Of a stretch of DNA of 64,000 nucleotides, positions 34,261 through 44,915 are shown piece after piece; position 1 is the first letter of the stretch; each line of letters starts with the position of its first letter. The position numbers and the translations under genes were made by a program. The stretch lies in NCBI GenBank assembly GCA_021613535.1, contig CP075493.1, forward strand, positions 17,546,001 through 17,610,000. The letters run 5' to 3'. The stretch is from Adineta vaga. Taxonomy: Eukaryota > Rotifera. The notes beneath the pieces are model-generated. The model was not told the DNA's origin. It made no database searches and was given only the letters and a program-made list of their open reading frames with translations.

Positions 34261-36332
34261 TTACATTTTTTCCTTTATACGTTCAAGATTGTCTTTTCGT
34301 AATTGTAAAATTGGATCATCTGGTGATAATGAACGTTCTCCATTTTCTATAGAACGTACAAGAAATGAACAAGCTTTTACGTGATTTTCCATGTTTTCAT
34401 ATGTAACACCAATATTATTGAAAGATGCACCTAAATCAGGATGATTCTCAGGTAATGCTTTTTCTCGAATTTCAAGAGCTTTCTCATGATTTGAAAGTGC
34501 TTTCGAATGATCAGACATGCTATTATATACTAAACCAATATTATTGTAGAGTTCAGCCAAATCCAGATGATTGGGAGAAAGTGTTTTTTGACGAATTTCA
34601 AGAGCTTTTTCAAAAGAACTTAGTGCTTTGGAATAATTACCGTTGTTGTAAGCTAGCATACCAATATCCATGAGGCACACAACTAAACCAGGATGATTCG
34701 AAGGAAAGATTTTCTCATTAATTATAAGTTCTTTTTCAAAATATGAAATAGCTGCTGGATAATCATTCAAACTGACACATAATAAACCAACATTTCCGTA
34801 AGATTTAGCCAAATCTAGATGATCAGAAGGAAGGAATTGTTCACGAATTTTAAGAGCTTCTGTATGAGATAAAATTGCTTTTGATGTATTATCCATTTTA
34901 GAATAAATTATACCAATGCTAAAATATAAATTTGCTAAATCAAGTTGATTAGTAGGAGGAGTTTTCTGATAGATAGCTATGGATTTTTCATAGAATGTTA
35001 TTGCCTCCGAATATTTTTCTTCAATATTTTTAATCAGACCAAGTTGATCATAAATAGCTGCTTTTTTAGTCACATCTTTTGTTTGATCAAGTAGAAATTG
35101 ATAGAATTGTTCAGCTTTATCAAAATAATTCATTTTAATTAAAATTGAACCTAATTGAAACCATCCTTGTTTATCAGGAGTATTGTCTTGTCGAATATAA
35201 TTTGTTAAGACAGCAAGATCTTTATCTTTATCATTAATAAGTGTTAAATTGACTTCTTGAATTCGATTATTTGCAGTTAATCGTTTAATATCATTAATTC
35301 GAAAAAGTGTAGGCATTGAAAATAAAATTCCATCTTCTGTATGAGAATGACTATAACATCACGAATAGAAGCAAATGGAATACTTGATGATTGAGAAGGA
35401 TCAATTTTCATAATAAACATAATACCCACTAAATCACCTTTTGTTCCATTATCTTGAGCAAAACTCAGTGAATGCTTAGAATTTTTACTTGTCAAGAGAA
35501 AATTATTAAATGAAATTAATCCACCTCGACTTGTTTTCAATTGTTCAAAATCTACTTTAGTTAAACCTTGAGCATGATATACTGTAAAGATTGCAGAAGA
35601 TGATGATTTACTTTTATATTGTTCTTGATGAAGTTGTACGATTTGTTGATGAAGATCGACAATAAAAAAACTTATACATGTTATCATCTCACCATTCATA
35701 GTTCGTAGTGCATAATTGAGCATTGGATTTAAAAAACAATCGTTGGTATACCACCATATAGGTGTTTGATTACGATATTTGCTTTCGAATTCTTTAACAT
35801 CATTTAATTCTTCTTCATTGTTTGCAAATAATTCACGACAATAATCAATGAATTCTTTTAAATGTTTTTCTTCAAAATTACTGGTTAATATGACTTCCTT
35901 AAGAATATGAGTATATAAGAAAGGCAAATCTAATTGATCCAAATCTATAGTTGAAGGTAAAAAGCTAAGTGGTATGGTATTTTGTTCACTTTGTTGAACT
36001 GATTTTTTAAGTGCTCGACAGATGGGTGGTGCATCTCGGAAAACACCGTTGATCTTGGTCCAGAGTTTAATCAATTGTTCGTCACGTGGTCTATTGTCAG
36101 AAAAGATAAAAACTGAATCTACTTGAGACATATCATGTATGCGAGATATGAATTCTTGTCCAAGTGATCCGAAAATGACTACACATACTTTCATATCATC
36201 ATTTCGAATAAATTCCAAACATTGATCACTATCCGAAAATGTAATAATATTATGAACAGCATGTTGCATTTCAGCAATAGCCTGTTGCCAATCTTTGCTT
36301 TTACTATCAGTATTGTTATACAAACAGATCAT
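34261..36332 (-). CDS. ADP-ribosyltransferase-fold protein with TPR (kinesin light chain-like) repeats, frameshifted
   Basis: Two overlapping frames make one gene. The 5' part (36332..about 35345; first clear Met 36332) has the N-terminal region common to bdelloid ART-TPR proteins (DSDQCLEFI, QILKEVILT-like, TPIWWYTNDCFLNPMLNYALRTM) and the ART core. The core is VYHAQGL where VYRGQGL is usual, then GGLISFNNFLLTS. The 3' part (35316..34261) has six to seven 42-residue TPRs (LYNNIGLVYNSMSDHSKALSNHEKAL) and ends KERIKEKM-like. The frames meet at about 35345 with a 1-nt shift. The ExE position reads TEDGILF. Loss of Arg and of the second Glu suggests no ADP-ribosyltransferase activity even without the shift. 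The 5' end abuts a large TGTGGG repeat, through which the frame stays open as a His-Pro run. Confidence 0.75.
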
Positions 36333-36387
36333 ACGGATACTGCGAATGTTTTGGATATTGATACGACGTCGTTCGGGATCATGTTTG

Positions 36388-36535
36388 AAGGGTGGGTGTG
36401 GGTGTGGGTGTGGGTGTGGGTGTGGGTGTGGGTGTGGGTGTGGGTGTGGGTGTGGGTGTGGGTGAGCGGTGGGTGTGGGTGTGAGGGTGAAGATCAGAGG
36501 AAGACACCCACACCCACACCCACCCCTCTTGAAGA
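36388..36535. repeat. Large telomere-like palindrome at the ART-TPR 5' end
   Basis: GGGTGGGTGTGGG then about a dozen TGTGGG units, an inner GTGAGCGGTGGG variation, a spacer AAGATCAGAGGAAGA, and a C-rich arm ending CCCCTCTTGAAG. It begins only about 20 nt upstream of the conserved ERRRIN segment. Confidence 0.85.
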
Positions 36536-36563
36536 TTCTTTTTCGTTTAATAATAAATTTCAT

Positions 36564-37810
36564 ATATTCTTCTTTTATATATCATACACTTTTTAATCTT
36601 AGTTTGCTTTGTTTTGAGTTTAATAGGTTGATTTCATTCTGTGTTGAATATACTACGTAACTTAGCACAACGTTTATGTCAATCATTATTAAAATAAAAT
36701 GTCATCCAGTACTGAATAAACTCTTTTGATAGAATATATTGTTACACGTATTTATGTTTATTTATTATTTATAACAATTCTTATTCTTACAATTATATTC
36801 AATTTTATTAAACGAACTATTGAGAAAATCTTGTAAAAGTTTTTGTGTAATAAAAGAGTAGATTAAATGAACTTCACTATATTAAATCGTTCATTTTTTC
36901 TTTATAAATAATGATTTTCGTTAGAATCGTCTTCTATTTTATTTCGAATGCATCGAAACAAACAAAAGGAAAGTCAATATATTAAATAATGAGTATCTTT
37001 TTTTTCTAACTATAAATAAATTAAAACATGAAAAAAGAAGCCGTAAGTTACGGGAGTATTAACAATATTTTTTTCACTTTTCTATCATCAAATCAATCAA
37101 GATAGAAGAAAAGCAACGTTTTTGAAAAAAATAATTATATTCTTTTAACGTTTAATCGAATTAAGCTGTAGAAAAAGTCATTAAAATGAACATAATGTGT
37201 AGAAAGATCAGTTCAAATTTCTATATCTCCTATAATACTATACTATCATATAGATTGTTACATTAGAAAATGAAATTATTTAAAAGTGTATTCGATAAAA
37301 GATAAAGTAAATGTGCAAACTTAAAAATCAATATTTATTCATCTTTTATATTGAATAACTCTATCGTAGACGATATTTTGGTGATAAACAAAATGATCAC
37401 ATGACCAGCAATAATCAACTTATATTATCCATACTAAAAACATTTCTTAGTATGTATTTATATTATTTAGCCACAAACCGATTCGAATAAACTTTCGAAT
37501 TGTCCAATTGTTCATTTCGAATGAGTTGAACTGTTTAAAAATAACTTGTTTTAAAACTGATCTAAACTTTGTAGATTCCTAGAAATGATAATAATATCTA
37601 CACAATTTATTACAAGTTTCTTTTATTAACAGAAATCCAATTAGAAGGCACGTATGAACACTTTAACAGGAGATTATGGTAAATGCACTGTAAAGCTTCT
37701 TTATTTCATTAAAATAAAGCACGTTCATGTGAAATTATTTCTTTTTGTTAATGATTTAATAGAAAAATCTCGTTTAGTTACCAACTATAGTCGAAGTTCT
37801 AACTGTTTCA
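36564..37810. other. Gene-poor AT-rich region
   Basis: Nothing coding recognised. Confidence 0.5.
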
Positions 37811-39136
37811 ATGTCATCAACTGAAATTATATTAACTCTCGCAACTCGGCAAGTTTTTATCTATTTTGGTTTATCCAGTATGATTTTAGGTGTCATTGGT
37901 AATGTGTTGAATATCATTATTTTTACAACATTAAAAACATTTCGAGAAACAACTTGTGCAATATATTTAATTTCTGTCTCAGTAGCAAATATTCTGTTAT
38001 TATTAGGCATGTGACAACTCAAGCTCAAAAGTTCGTACGAGCTGAATTGAAGAACTGGGTCTCCATTTCGAGCTCAAATGAATTGGAGATGGTGATCAAT
38101 TCATTTTGCTTAAAATGGAAATGTTGAACAATTCCTTTTATTTGAACTGGAAATGTCGATCGGTTCCTTTCTTTTGAATTGGAAAGGGTCCCTTATTCAG
38201 TTCATATGAACCGAAAATGAGTTGTCTGCATGAGGCATTGTACGTATGACAAATACATGTGTTGATTATCGCTACATCAATATGTATGTATATACCAAAA
38301 CTGTGTTTCTATTAACAACTAATTTTTGTTTTACCTTTTCAATGGAGCTTTCTTTATCTAGTATATTATATATATATAACTCTCATTCGATAAAATATAT
38401 TGCCCACGTTATTCTATCCCAGTGTATGTTCATGAAGGAGAGGGTTCTAATTTAATTCAGTATTTAAACAATTCATACATTGACAGAGTCAGAAACATAG
38501 AAAAAAAAAGATAATCGAAAAAAGATATTTGAATCCATCATTTGACGAACTATTTTCCTCTAGCTATAATCTATAATCTATTGTCTCCATTTTACATGGA
38601 ACAATTTGACCACCATCTCGAAATCAAACGAAATGAATTGGTTACCATCTCCAATCCAACGAAAATGAACTGACTGCCAACCTCAGTTCAGATAAAAGCA
38701 ACTAGTCAACATCTCCATTTCAAATAAAAGAAACTGGTCACCAACTCCAGCGCCAGCAAAAAAAAATTATCAAACAACTCCAATTCATTGAGCGGAGATG
38801 GAGTTGTCACATACCTAGTTATTATTAATAGCATTATCTGTCCGTATTCTAAGTGAAGGATTTTCTACAGATATTAGGAGAATATCTTATATTTGCAAAA
38901 TACAAGTTTATATCGCAACATGGTCTCTGTTTGTATCATTAACAAATGTATGTTTAGCAACTATTGATCAATTTCTATCAATGAGTAAATATAAACGATT
39001 CAGTAATGTCAGATTTGCTCAGTATAGTATCATGATTAGTTGGATATTTTGGAGTTTATATAATATTTCTATTTTTTTCTATTGAAATCCAATTTTTGGA
39101 AGATGCACAATTATTAATTCATATGATGCAATATAA
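37811..39136 (+). pseudogene. Rhodopsin-like GPCR pseudogene split by a transposon
   Basis: TM1-TM2 are encoded at 37811..38003 (VFIYFGLSSMILGVIGNVLNIIIF, TCAIYLISVSVANILLLL). The frame resumes at 38826 after an 814-bp insertion: ALSVRILSEGF..., TM3 (ICKIQVYIATWSLFVSLTNVCLATIDQFLSM) and TM4 (FAQYSIMISWIFWSLYNISIF). A TGA at 39083-39085 then replaces the usual Trp before NPIFGRCTI, with another stop at 39136. There is no TM5-TM7. The transposon excised on paper, the two halves join without loss, so the insertion is secondary to an intact exon. Confidence 0.75.
38004..38817. mobile_element. Non-autonomous hAT-like element with 8-bp target duplication
   Basis: The target-site duplication GTTATTAT is at 37996-38003 and 38818-38825. 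Terminal inverted repeats are TAGGCATGTGACAACTC (left) and TAGGTATGTGACAACTC (right, inverted). Subterminal motifs repeat on both sides (GAATTGGAGATGG / CCATCTCCAATCC types). No transposase. TAGG termini with an 8-bp duplication fit the hAT superfamily. Confidence 0.85.
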
Positions 39137-39301
39137 AGTGGGAATCAAAAGTTTAAGGCACTTTTCGTCATTCAATTTTCTATATCAAGAAGCTTTCGAT
39201 AGTGACATCTATATAACTATTTTGATAGCTTTCACAATAGGACATAAGACTAATATGCTTAGATCATAGAAGAAACAATTTTTATTTATTCAGTAAAAAA
39301 A

Positions 39302-39490
39302 TCTTGAGGGTGTGGGTGTGGGTGTGGGTGTGGGTGGGTGTGGGTGTGGGTGTGGGTGTGGTGGGTGTGGGTGTGAATACGGATTCATTCTTCTTCTATC
39401 CACACCACACCCACACCCACCCACACCCACACCCACACCCACACCCACACCCACACCCACACCCACCCACACCCACACCCACACCCTCTA
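39302..39490. repeat. Large telomere-like G/C-arm palindrome
   Basis: CTTGAGGGTGTGGGTGTGGG... with about ten G units, a spacer with ATACGGATTCATTCTTCTTC, then about twelve C units ending ACACCCTC. All six-frame open stretches here (VWVWVG, HPHPHP) are by-products of the repeat. Confidence 0.9.
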
Positions 39491-39817
39491 GCAATCGAAA
39501 ACACTGAATCAGCCTCACCTACATCTGCAGCGACATTCGTATACAAATCCACCTTAAAGATATTAGCGTATAGGAGTTATGTATAGAAATGACAACTTAA
39601 TAGATAGAATGACTACGTGATAATTTACCATATTTGATTTTGTGAGCAATTTATGATTATTATATTCTACCAGTAATCACGTCTTATCAAGGTTAACTAA
39701 GAAAATAAGTTGTAACACGATCATGATCATCGTCAGATGATCTTTCAAGGCATTTAGGATGGAAGCACGTGTCATAAATATTTGTTGAGCGATTGAAAGA
39801 ACAGTGTATTAGTACAA

Positions 39818-42800
39818 ATGTCTTTCAATTTGGATGTCATAATTTATCTTGCTCTGCAGACGGTATTGTGGATCTATGCTCGATGTCAATTCAATCTTTA
39901 TGACACCGACAAAATAGATTATCTGCAATTCGACTGCTTGCATTACCACAAAGAGAGCAGTTTTTCAGATTATTCTATCGATTTTGATTCTTTCACACAG
40001 CAGACAATTGAGTACTGTCGTCGACCACTTCATGAGAGTAAGATGCTATCTCACGAGTATACTGGTATACATGTTCATAACTTGACGTTCGGTGAGTTAC
40101 GTGAGATGAATATTACTACTGAAAAACTTGTTACTTGGTCGGTCAATGTTGATGTTGCAGAACGATACCAATACTATCTTGATCGACCGAAAAATTCATC
40201 TATAGCAAATGAAAGATTCCTCAATTGTAGTAAGTTATGGTTTGGATCTCGATGCCAATATTCTTTTGAGTTCATTCAAACATTCTTATTGTATAAAGTC
40301 GTCCAAGTAATGTTTCAATCGAAAATTGCTTATGAAACTCCACATACTGTTACAAATCTGACTTGTTATGTTCATATTGAATGCAATCGTGGTGGTCTAC
40401 CGATGTGTCTTGATTGGCGTGAAGTGTGCAATGGAAGAATCGATTGCATTGATGGAGGCCAGGATGAAGCACAATGTTTCCTGTTGGAAGTGAACGAATG
40501 TGCTAAAAACGAGTTTCGATGTCTCAACGGATTGTGCATTCCGAATGGAATTTCGAATAGTAAGGATGCAGCTACAAATTGTCTGGATCGTTCATCTAAC
40601 GCAATATTAATGTCGATAACTAGTGATTGCTCTGAAGAACCTGGATTCCGATGTGAAGAACATTCTTGCTCACGATCTCGTAATGAACTTTTTTCATGTG
40701 GAGATGGGGAATGCGTGGATGTATTCGATGAATGTCGCAATGGGCGTCACCTTCTATTAATGCAGTCATTGAGTGTTCGAGGCAATTTATCGTATAATTG
40801 CTGGAAGGCTATGATCTGTCTTTCAAGGCTCATAGATGAAGTTGATGGAATTTCATGTGCACAACTTTTCGATTCTTCTGATATTCATAATGGTCTTCAG
40901 ACTTGTGAATTTCTCACCCAGTTTCCAACGATTCCTGTTTTCTTTGGGCATGTTCGTTTCTTCTATTATAAGAATAATACAAATGATTTAAATATCGAAT
41001 CATTTCGTCCACCAGATCTTATTTGTTATGACGAACGTCTATGTAACTTTTTAACTCCAACGTATCGTTTTGAAAATAACACTTGCCGATCAGCACATGA
41101 GATAGGTTTTGAATCTAATTTCACTTATATCAATTTGATTACTGTTATGAATGCAATTAAACCCTTTTTTCGTGGATGTTTAACAACACTTAAAGAAGTA
41201 AGTGATTTTCATCACGTATCACTATATCGTTGTAAGAATTCGTCGAAGTATATTTCCAAGTATCGAATTATTGACGACATCTCAGACTGTTTTATGAATG
41301 ATGATGAAGACCAAGTTGAACTGAGTTGTTCACTAAATGATACACGCCGTTTTAAATGCTTCAATAAGACGGAATGTCGATTATCTTTCAATGGTCGACA
41401 CCACTGTTCCCCCAATGAAAAGCCTAACCCATCACAACTCAATAAGATCTTATTTTTTCAAATATGTGACCGTATTCAAGATTTATCGTTTGAAACAATC
41501 AATGGATATAATTATTCCGATGAAACAGAATGCGACTATTGGCAATGTAATAATATTCACACGCGATGTGATTCCTTATGGAATTGTCCCAATGGAGAAG
41601 ATGAACAAAACTGCACTGATACCATCTGTCCTTCTTACTTTCATCCATGTGTGTCTGCAAGTAATTACACATTTACTTGTTTATCAGCAGATAAAGTTGA
41701 TGATGGAACGATCGATTGCCTTGGAGCATCAGATGAAATTCATAGTTGTCGAATAAAAAAAAATGATTCTGCAGGATTTCAATGCTTAAATGATAATAAA
41801 TGTTTATCATCTCATCAATTGTGTAATAAATTCACAGATTGTCCTTTGGGTGATGATGAAATATTCTGTAGAAATCGCCAGTATGTATGTCTCATTATTC
41901 ATCAATCTAAGCGCACCGTAGAAGAAAAAGTTCTTTGTCCATTTGTTGATACTGAAAAGGAGATTTATTTTCCATTCGAAGCATTACCAACTTATCCATT
42001 ATCTGAAACCAGAAAGGTAAATTATACTACACAGTTACCTGTAGTGTATAATTTAAGGATGGAAAACATCAATGATACACTAGACGATCTTGCATGGGCA
42101 TGGCGTTGCAATCGCGGACTTTATGCACGATTTAGATACAGTTATGACAATTATAGTTATACATGTTTCTGTCCACCAAGTTACTATGGCGATTCTTGTC
42201 AATATCAAAATCAAAGAGTCAGCATCACATTAAAATTAACTGCGATAAATCGACATAATATTTATAGTATAGTTGCGATTTTATTCGACGATGATGATAT
42301 CTATCAAGAGATAGATTCACACTATCAATTTACATACATCACTAATGAGTACTGCTATGACAGCCATAGTTTCTATCTTTTGTATTCTACACGACCGAAA
42401 AATGAATCAAAGAATTATAGTGTTCGTATTGATGCATTTACTAAAACTTCTCTGGCATACATTGAAAGTTGGTACTTCAAAGTTCCTTTTCTTTTCCTAC
42501 CTGTCAATCGCTTAGTACTTCAATTATACGTGTCAACTTATCGAGCTATTAATCTAAAGAATTGCCCGGTGCAATGTAATAATGGAATGTGCACGAAGTA
42601 TACGAATGTCAACAAATATTTTTGTCGGTGTCTACCAGGATGGAAAGGCGCTCGATGTGATATCTCTGTTGACTGTACTAACTGTTCGTCTGATTCAATT
42701 TGTGTTGGTTCGAAAAGTAACAGATCAATATGTATCTGTCCATTAGGAAAGTATGGACCACGATGTTTGTTATCACGTCCATGTCCTCGAAACTTCTGCA

Positions 42801-44458
42801 AGAACAATGGTCAATGTATTACGATCAGTGAAAGTATAAATAGCGATAACTATGTTTGTATATGTTCCGAGCAATTTTATGGGGATGCATGTGAGAACGT
42901 AAAAATGACGCTAAAGGTTTCTATATATAACCTCGAAATACCACCGTATCTAATAGTATACGCCCTCAATATTGATTCTGATTACAATCCAGGTGGAACA
43001 ATAATTCCATACAAGTTGATCATGCATCAGCAGTTTCTTACGTTGTATATTTTTACCGATGTTCAAATTGTTTTCGTGAAGATGGATACATACTATTATC
43101 TCGCATTACTTCAACAATATCCACTATTAAACACTTCGACATCAATCAGTCCTAAACAAAGATGTGCATCGATTTTTGAACTATTTTCATATAAGATTCT
43201 CACATTGCCACCTATTCAACGAGTAAAACACTATCACAGCCCATGTCAAACTCGACCAGATCTAATGTGTTTTTTCGATGACTTTTATATGTGTCTATGT
43301 ACTGTAGAACGACAAGCTGATTGTTTTAAATTCAACCCTAATGTAAGTTTAGCATGTAAGCAGGAATCTTATTGTCAAAATGGAGCAGAATGCATACAAG
43401 ATGATCCCACTTGTCCATCGTTTACTATATGCGTTTGTATCGATTGCTTTTTTGGTGATCAATGTCAATTTTATGCAAAAGGTATTGGCTTAACACTTGA
43501 TGATATTCTACGCTATGAAATTCGACTTAATACATCGTTTATTCACCAACCATTATCGGTGAAAATAAGTGCAATAATGACAATGATAATGTTTAGTGGA
43601 GGTCTGATCAACAGTGTTCTCTCGTTGTTAACTTTTCAGAGTAAACGTACGCGACAAGTGGGCTGTGGCATATATTTATTTGCATCATCACTTATGTCTC
43701 TTCTTACTGTAAGTATATTTACAGTAAAATTCTGGTTCGTCATTTTTACTCAAACGAATGTATTTATCAATCGTAGTATTCTTCGGACAGGATGTGTGTC
43801 CATTGAGACTGCTCTGAAACTTTCCCTTTATGTGGACAGTTGGTTCAATGCATGTATAGCCATCGAACGATCAGTTGCTGCTTTTAAAGGAATCAATTTC
43901 GATAAGAGAAACAGTCGATGTGTTGCTTATTGGATAACTCTTCTTATGCCAATAATCATTTTGAGTAGTATAATTCACGAGCCTTTGCATCGTGATTTAT
44001 ATGAATACAATGAAGAGCAACGCATTTTGTGTGTTACAAGTTATTCTCCGATTGTTCAAAGATACAACATACATATCATATTTTTCCATTTTCTCGGTCC
44101 TTTCTTCATCAATTTGTTTTCTGCTGTTTTCATAATTTTTACAGTAGCTCGTCTCCGAACACTGACTCAAGCACAACAGAGCTATATGAAACAACTTTGT
44201 AAGCAGTTACAAGAACACAAACAGCTATTTATCAGTCCTATAGTGCTAGTAATCCTGTCAATACCTCGTTTGATCATCTCATTATTATCGGATTGTGTTC
44301 GAACATCTCGAAGTCCATGGCTATACCTTTGTGGTTATTTCACCTCATTTATTCCATCGGTGCTTCTTTTTGCTGTATTTGTTCTGCCGTCGAAGATGTA
44401 CAAAACACAATTGAAAGAAACACTGAAGTCATACCGACGATGGCTTCTTCGAAGATAA
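39818..44458 (+). CDS. Chimeric LDLa/EGF seven-transmembrane receptor
   Basis: Intact single-exon 1,546-aa protein. It has a hydrophobic N-terminus (VIIYLALQTVLWIYARC) as signal peptide and a large Cys-rich ectodomain. LDL receptor class A modules lie near residues 183-223, 228-260, 571-599 and 650-684 (for example CNGRIDC...GQDEAQC, CNKFTDCPLGDDEIFC). EGF-like modules lie near 760-795, 915-948, 953-984, 988-1026 and 1179-1217 (CNNGMC...CRCLPGWKGARC). Seven helices lie at about 1245-1535. TM3 ends IAIERSV in place of DRY, and TM7 has FVLPSKMYK in place of NPxxY. The layout recalls the mollusc GRL101-type LDLa GPCRs but with EGF modules. It is a cell-surface receptor of unknown ligand. Start: first ATG before the signal peptide. 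Confidence 0.85.
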   Translation: MSFNLDVIIYLALQTVLWIYARCQFNLYDTDKIDYLQFDCLHYHKESSFSDYSIDFDSFTQQTIEYCRRPLHESKMLSHEYTGIHVHNLTFGELREMNITTEKLVTWSVNVDVAERYQYYLDRPKNSSIANERFLNCSKLWFGSRCQYSFEFIQTFLLYKVVQVMFQSKIAYETPHTVTNLTCYVHIECNRGGLPMCLDWREVCNGRIDCIDGGQDEAQCFLLEVNECAKNEFRCLNGLCIPNGISNSKDAATNCLDRSSNAILMSITSDCSEEPGFRCEEHSCSRSRNELFSCGDGECVDVFDECRNGRHLLLMQSLSVRGNLSYNCWKAMICLSRLIDEVDGISCAQLFDSSDIHNGLQTCEFLTQFPTIPVFFGHVRFFYYKNNTNDLNIESFRPPDLICYDERLCNFLTPTYRFENNTCRSAHEIGFESNFTYINLITVMNAIKPFFRGCLTTLKEVSDFHHVSLYRCKNSSKYISKYRIIDDISDCFMNDDEDQVELSCSLNDTRRFKCFNKTECRLSFNGRHHCSPNEKPNPSQLNKILFFQICDRIQDLSFETINGYNYSDETECDYWQCNNIHTRCDSLWNCPNGEDEQNCTDTICPSYFHPCVSASNYTFTCLSADKVDDGTIDCLGASDEIHSCRIKKNDSAGFQCLNDNKCLSSHQLCNKFTDCPLGDDEIFCRNRQYVCLIIHQSKRTVEEKVLCPFVDTEKEIYFPFEALPTYPLSETRKVNYTTQLPVVYNLRMENINDTLDDLAWAWRCNRGLYARFRYSYDNYSYTCFCPPSYYGDSCQYQNQRVSITLKLTAINRHNIYSIVAILFDDDDIYQEIDSHYQFTYITNEYCYDSHSFYLLYSTRPKNESKNYSVRIDAFTKTSLAYIESWYFKVPFLFLPVNRLVLQLYVSTYRAINLKNCPVQCNNGMCTKYTNVNKYFCRCLPGWKGARCDISVDCTNCSSDSICVGSKSNRSICICPLGKYGPRCLLSRPCPRNFCKNNGQCITISESINSDNYVCICSEQFYGDACENVKMTLKVSIYNLEIPPYLIVYALNIDSDYNPGGTIIPYKLIMHQQFLTLYIFTDVQIVFVKMDTYYYLALLQQYPLLNTSTSISPKQRCASIFELFSYKILTLPPIQRVKHYHSPCQTRPDLMCFFDDFYMCLCTVERQADCFKFNPNVSLACKQESYCQNGAECIQDDPTCPSFTICVCIDCFFGDQCQFYAKGIGLTLDDILRYEIRLNTSFIHQPLSVKISAIMTMIMFSGGLINSVLSLLTFQSKRTRQVGCGIYLFASSLMSLLTVSIFTVKFWFVIFTQTNVFINRSILRTGCVSIETALKLSLYVDSWFNACIAIERSVAAFKGINFDKRNSRCVAYWITLLMPIIILSSIIHEPLHRDLYEYNEEQRILCVTSYSPIVQRYNIHIIFFHFLGPFFINLFSAVFIIFTVARLRTLTQAQQSYMKQLCKQLQEHKQLFISPIVLVILSIPRLIISLLSDCVRTSRSPWLYLCGYFTSFIPSVLLFAVFVLPSKMYKTQLKETLKSYRRWLLRR

Positions 44459-44610
44459 CCAAATCCTAGTTTGCAGGATTTTCATAGTAAATCCCATGGT
44501 TGAAAAGTTGTTTTGCTGAACAAGACGATGCAACGAACGACTTTTGTTCCCTCGACTGAAAGGAGGGTCATATGAAAAAAAATAGTTTGTATGTTTGTGT
44601 CAGGGTCAGA
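44459..44610. other. 3' flank of the LDLa/EGF receptor
   Basis: Noncoding sequence leading into the minisatellite. Confidence 0.4.
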
Positions 44611-44915
44611 GGTCAAAGGTCAAAAAAACATTTTTTAAAAAAATGCTCAGAACTTCATAAAACATCATTTGGGAGGGGTCTTGAGTCTTGATGTTGATTG
44701 GGGAGGGGGGGATCGAGGGGGGCTTAACAGAGGTCAAAAAAACATTTTTTTAAAAAATGCTCAGAACTTCATAAAACATCGTTTGGGAGGGGTCTTGAGG
44801 CTTGACATTGATTGGTGAGGGGGGGGGAGTTGGAGGGGGGGCTTGACATAGGTCAAAAAACATTTTTTTAAAAAATGCTCAGAATTTCATAGAAAATCGT
44901 TTGGGAAGGATTACG
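44611..44915. repeat. Three-copy minisatellite of about 115-120 bp
   Basis: Each unit starts AGGTCAAAAAAACATTTTTT (near 44617, 44731 and 44850). It continues AAAAATGCTCAGAACTTCATA, GGGAGGGGTCTTGAG and a GGGGGG-rich end. The third copy is truncated. Confidence 0.85.

Noticed and set aside
39290-39507. Overlapping Val-Gly-Trp and His-Pro open frames on both strands
   Set aside because: Six-nt periodic DNA leaves all frames open; not coding evidence.
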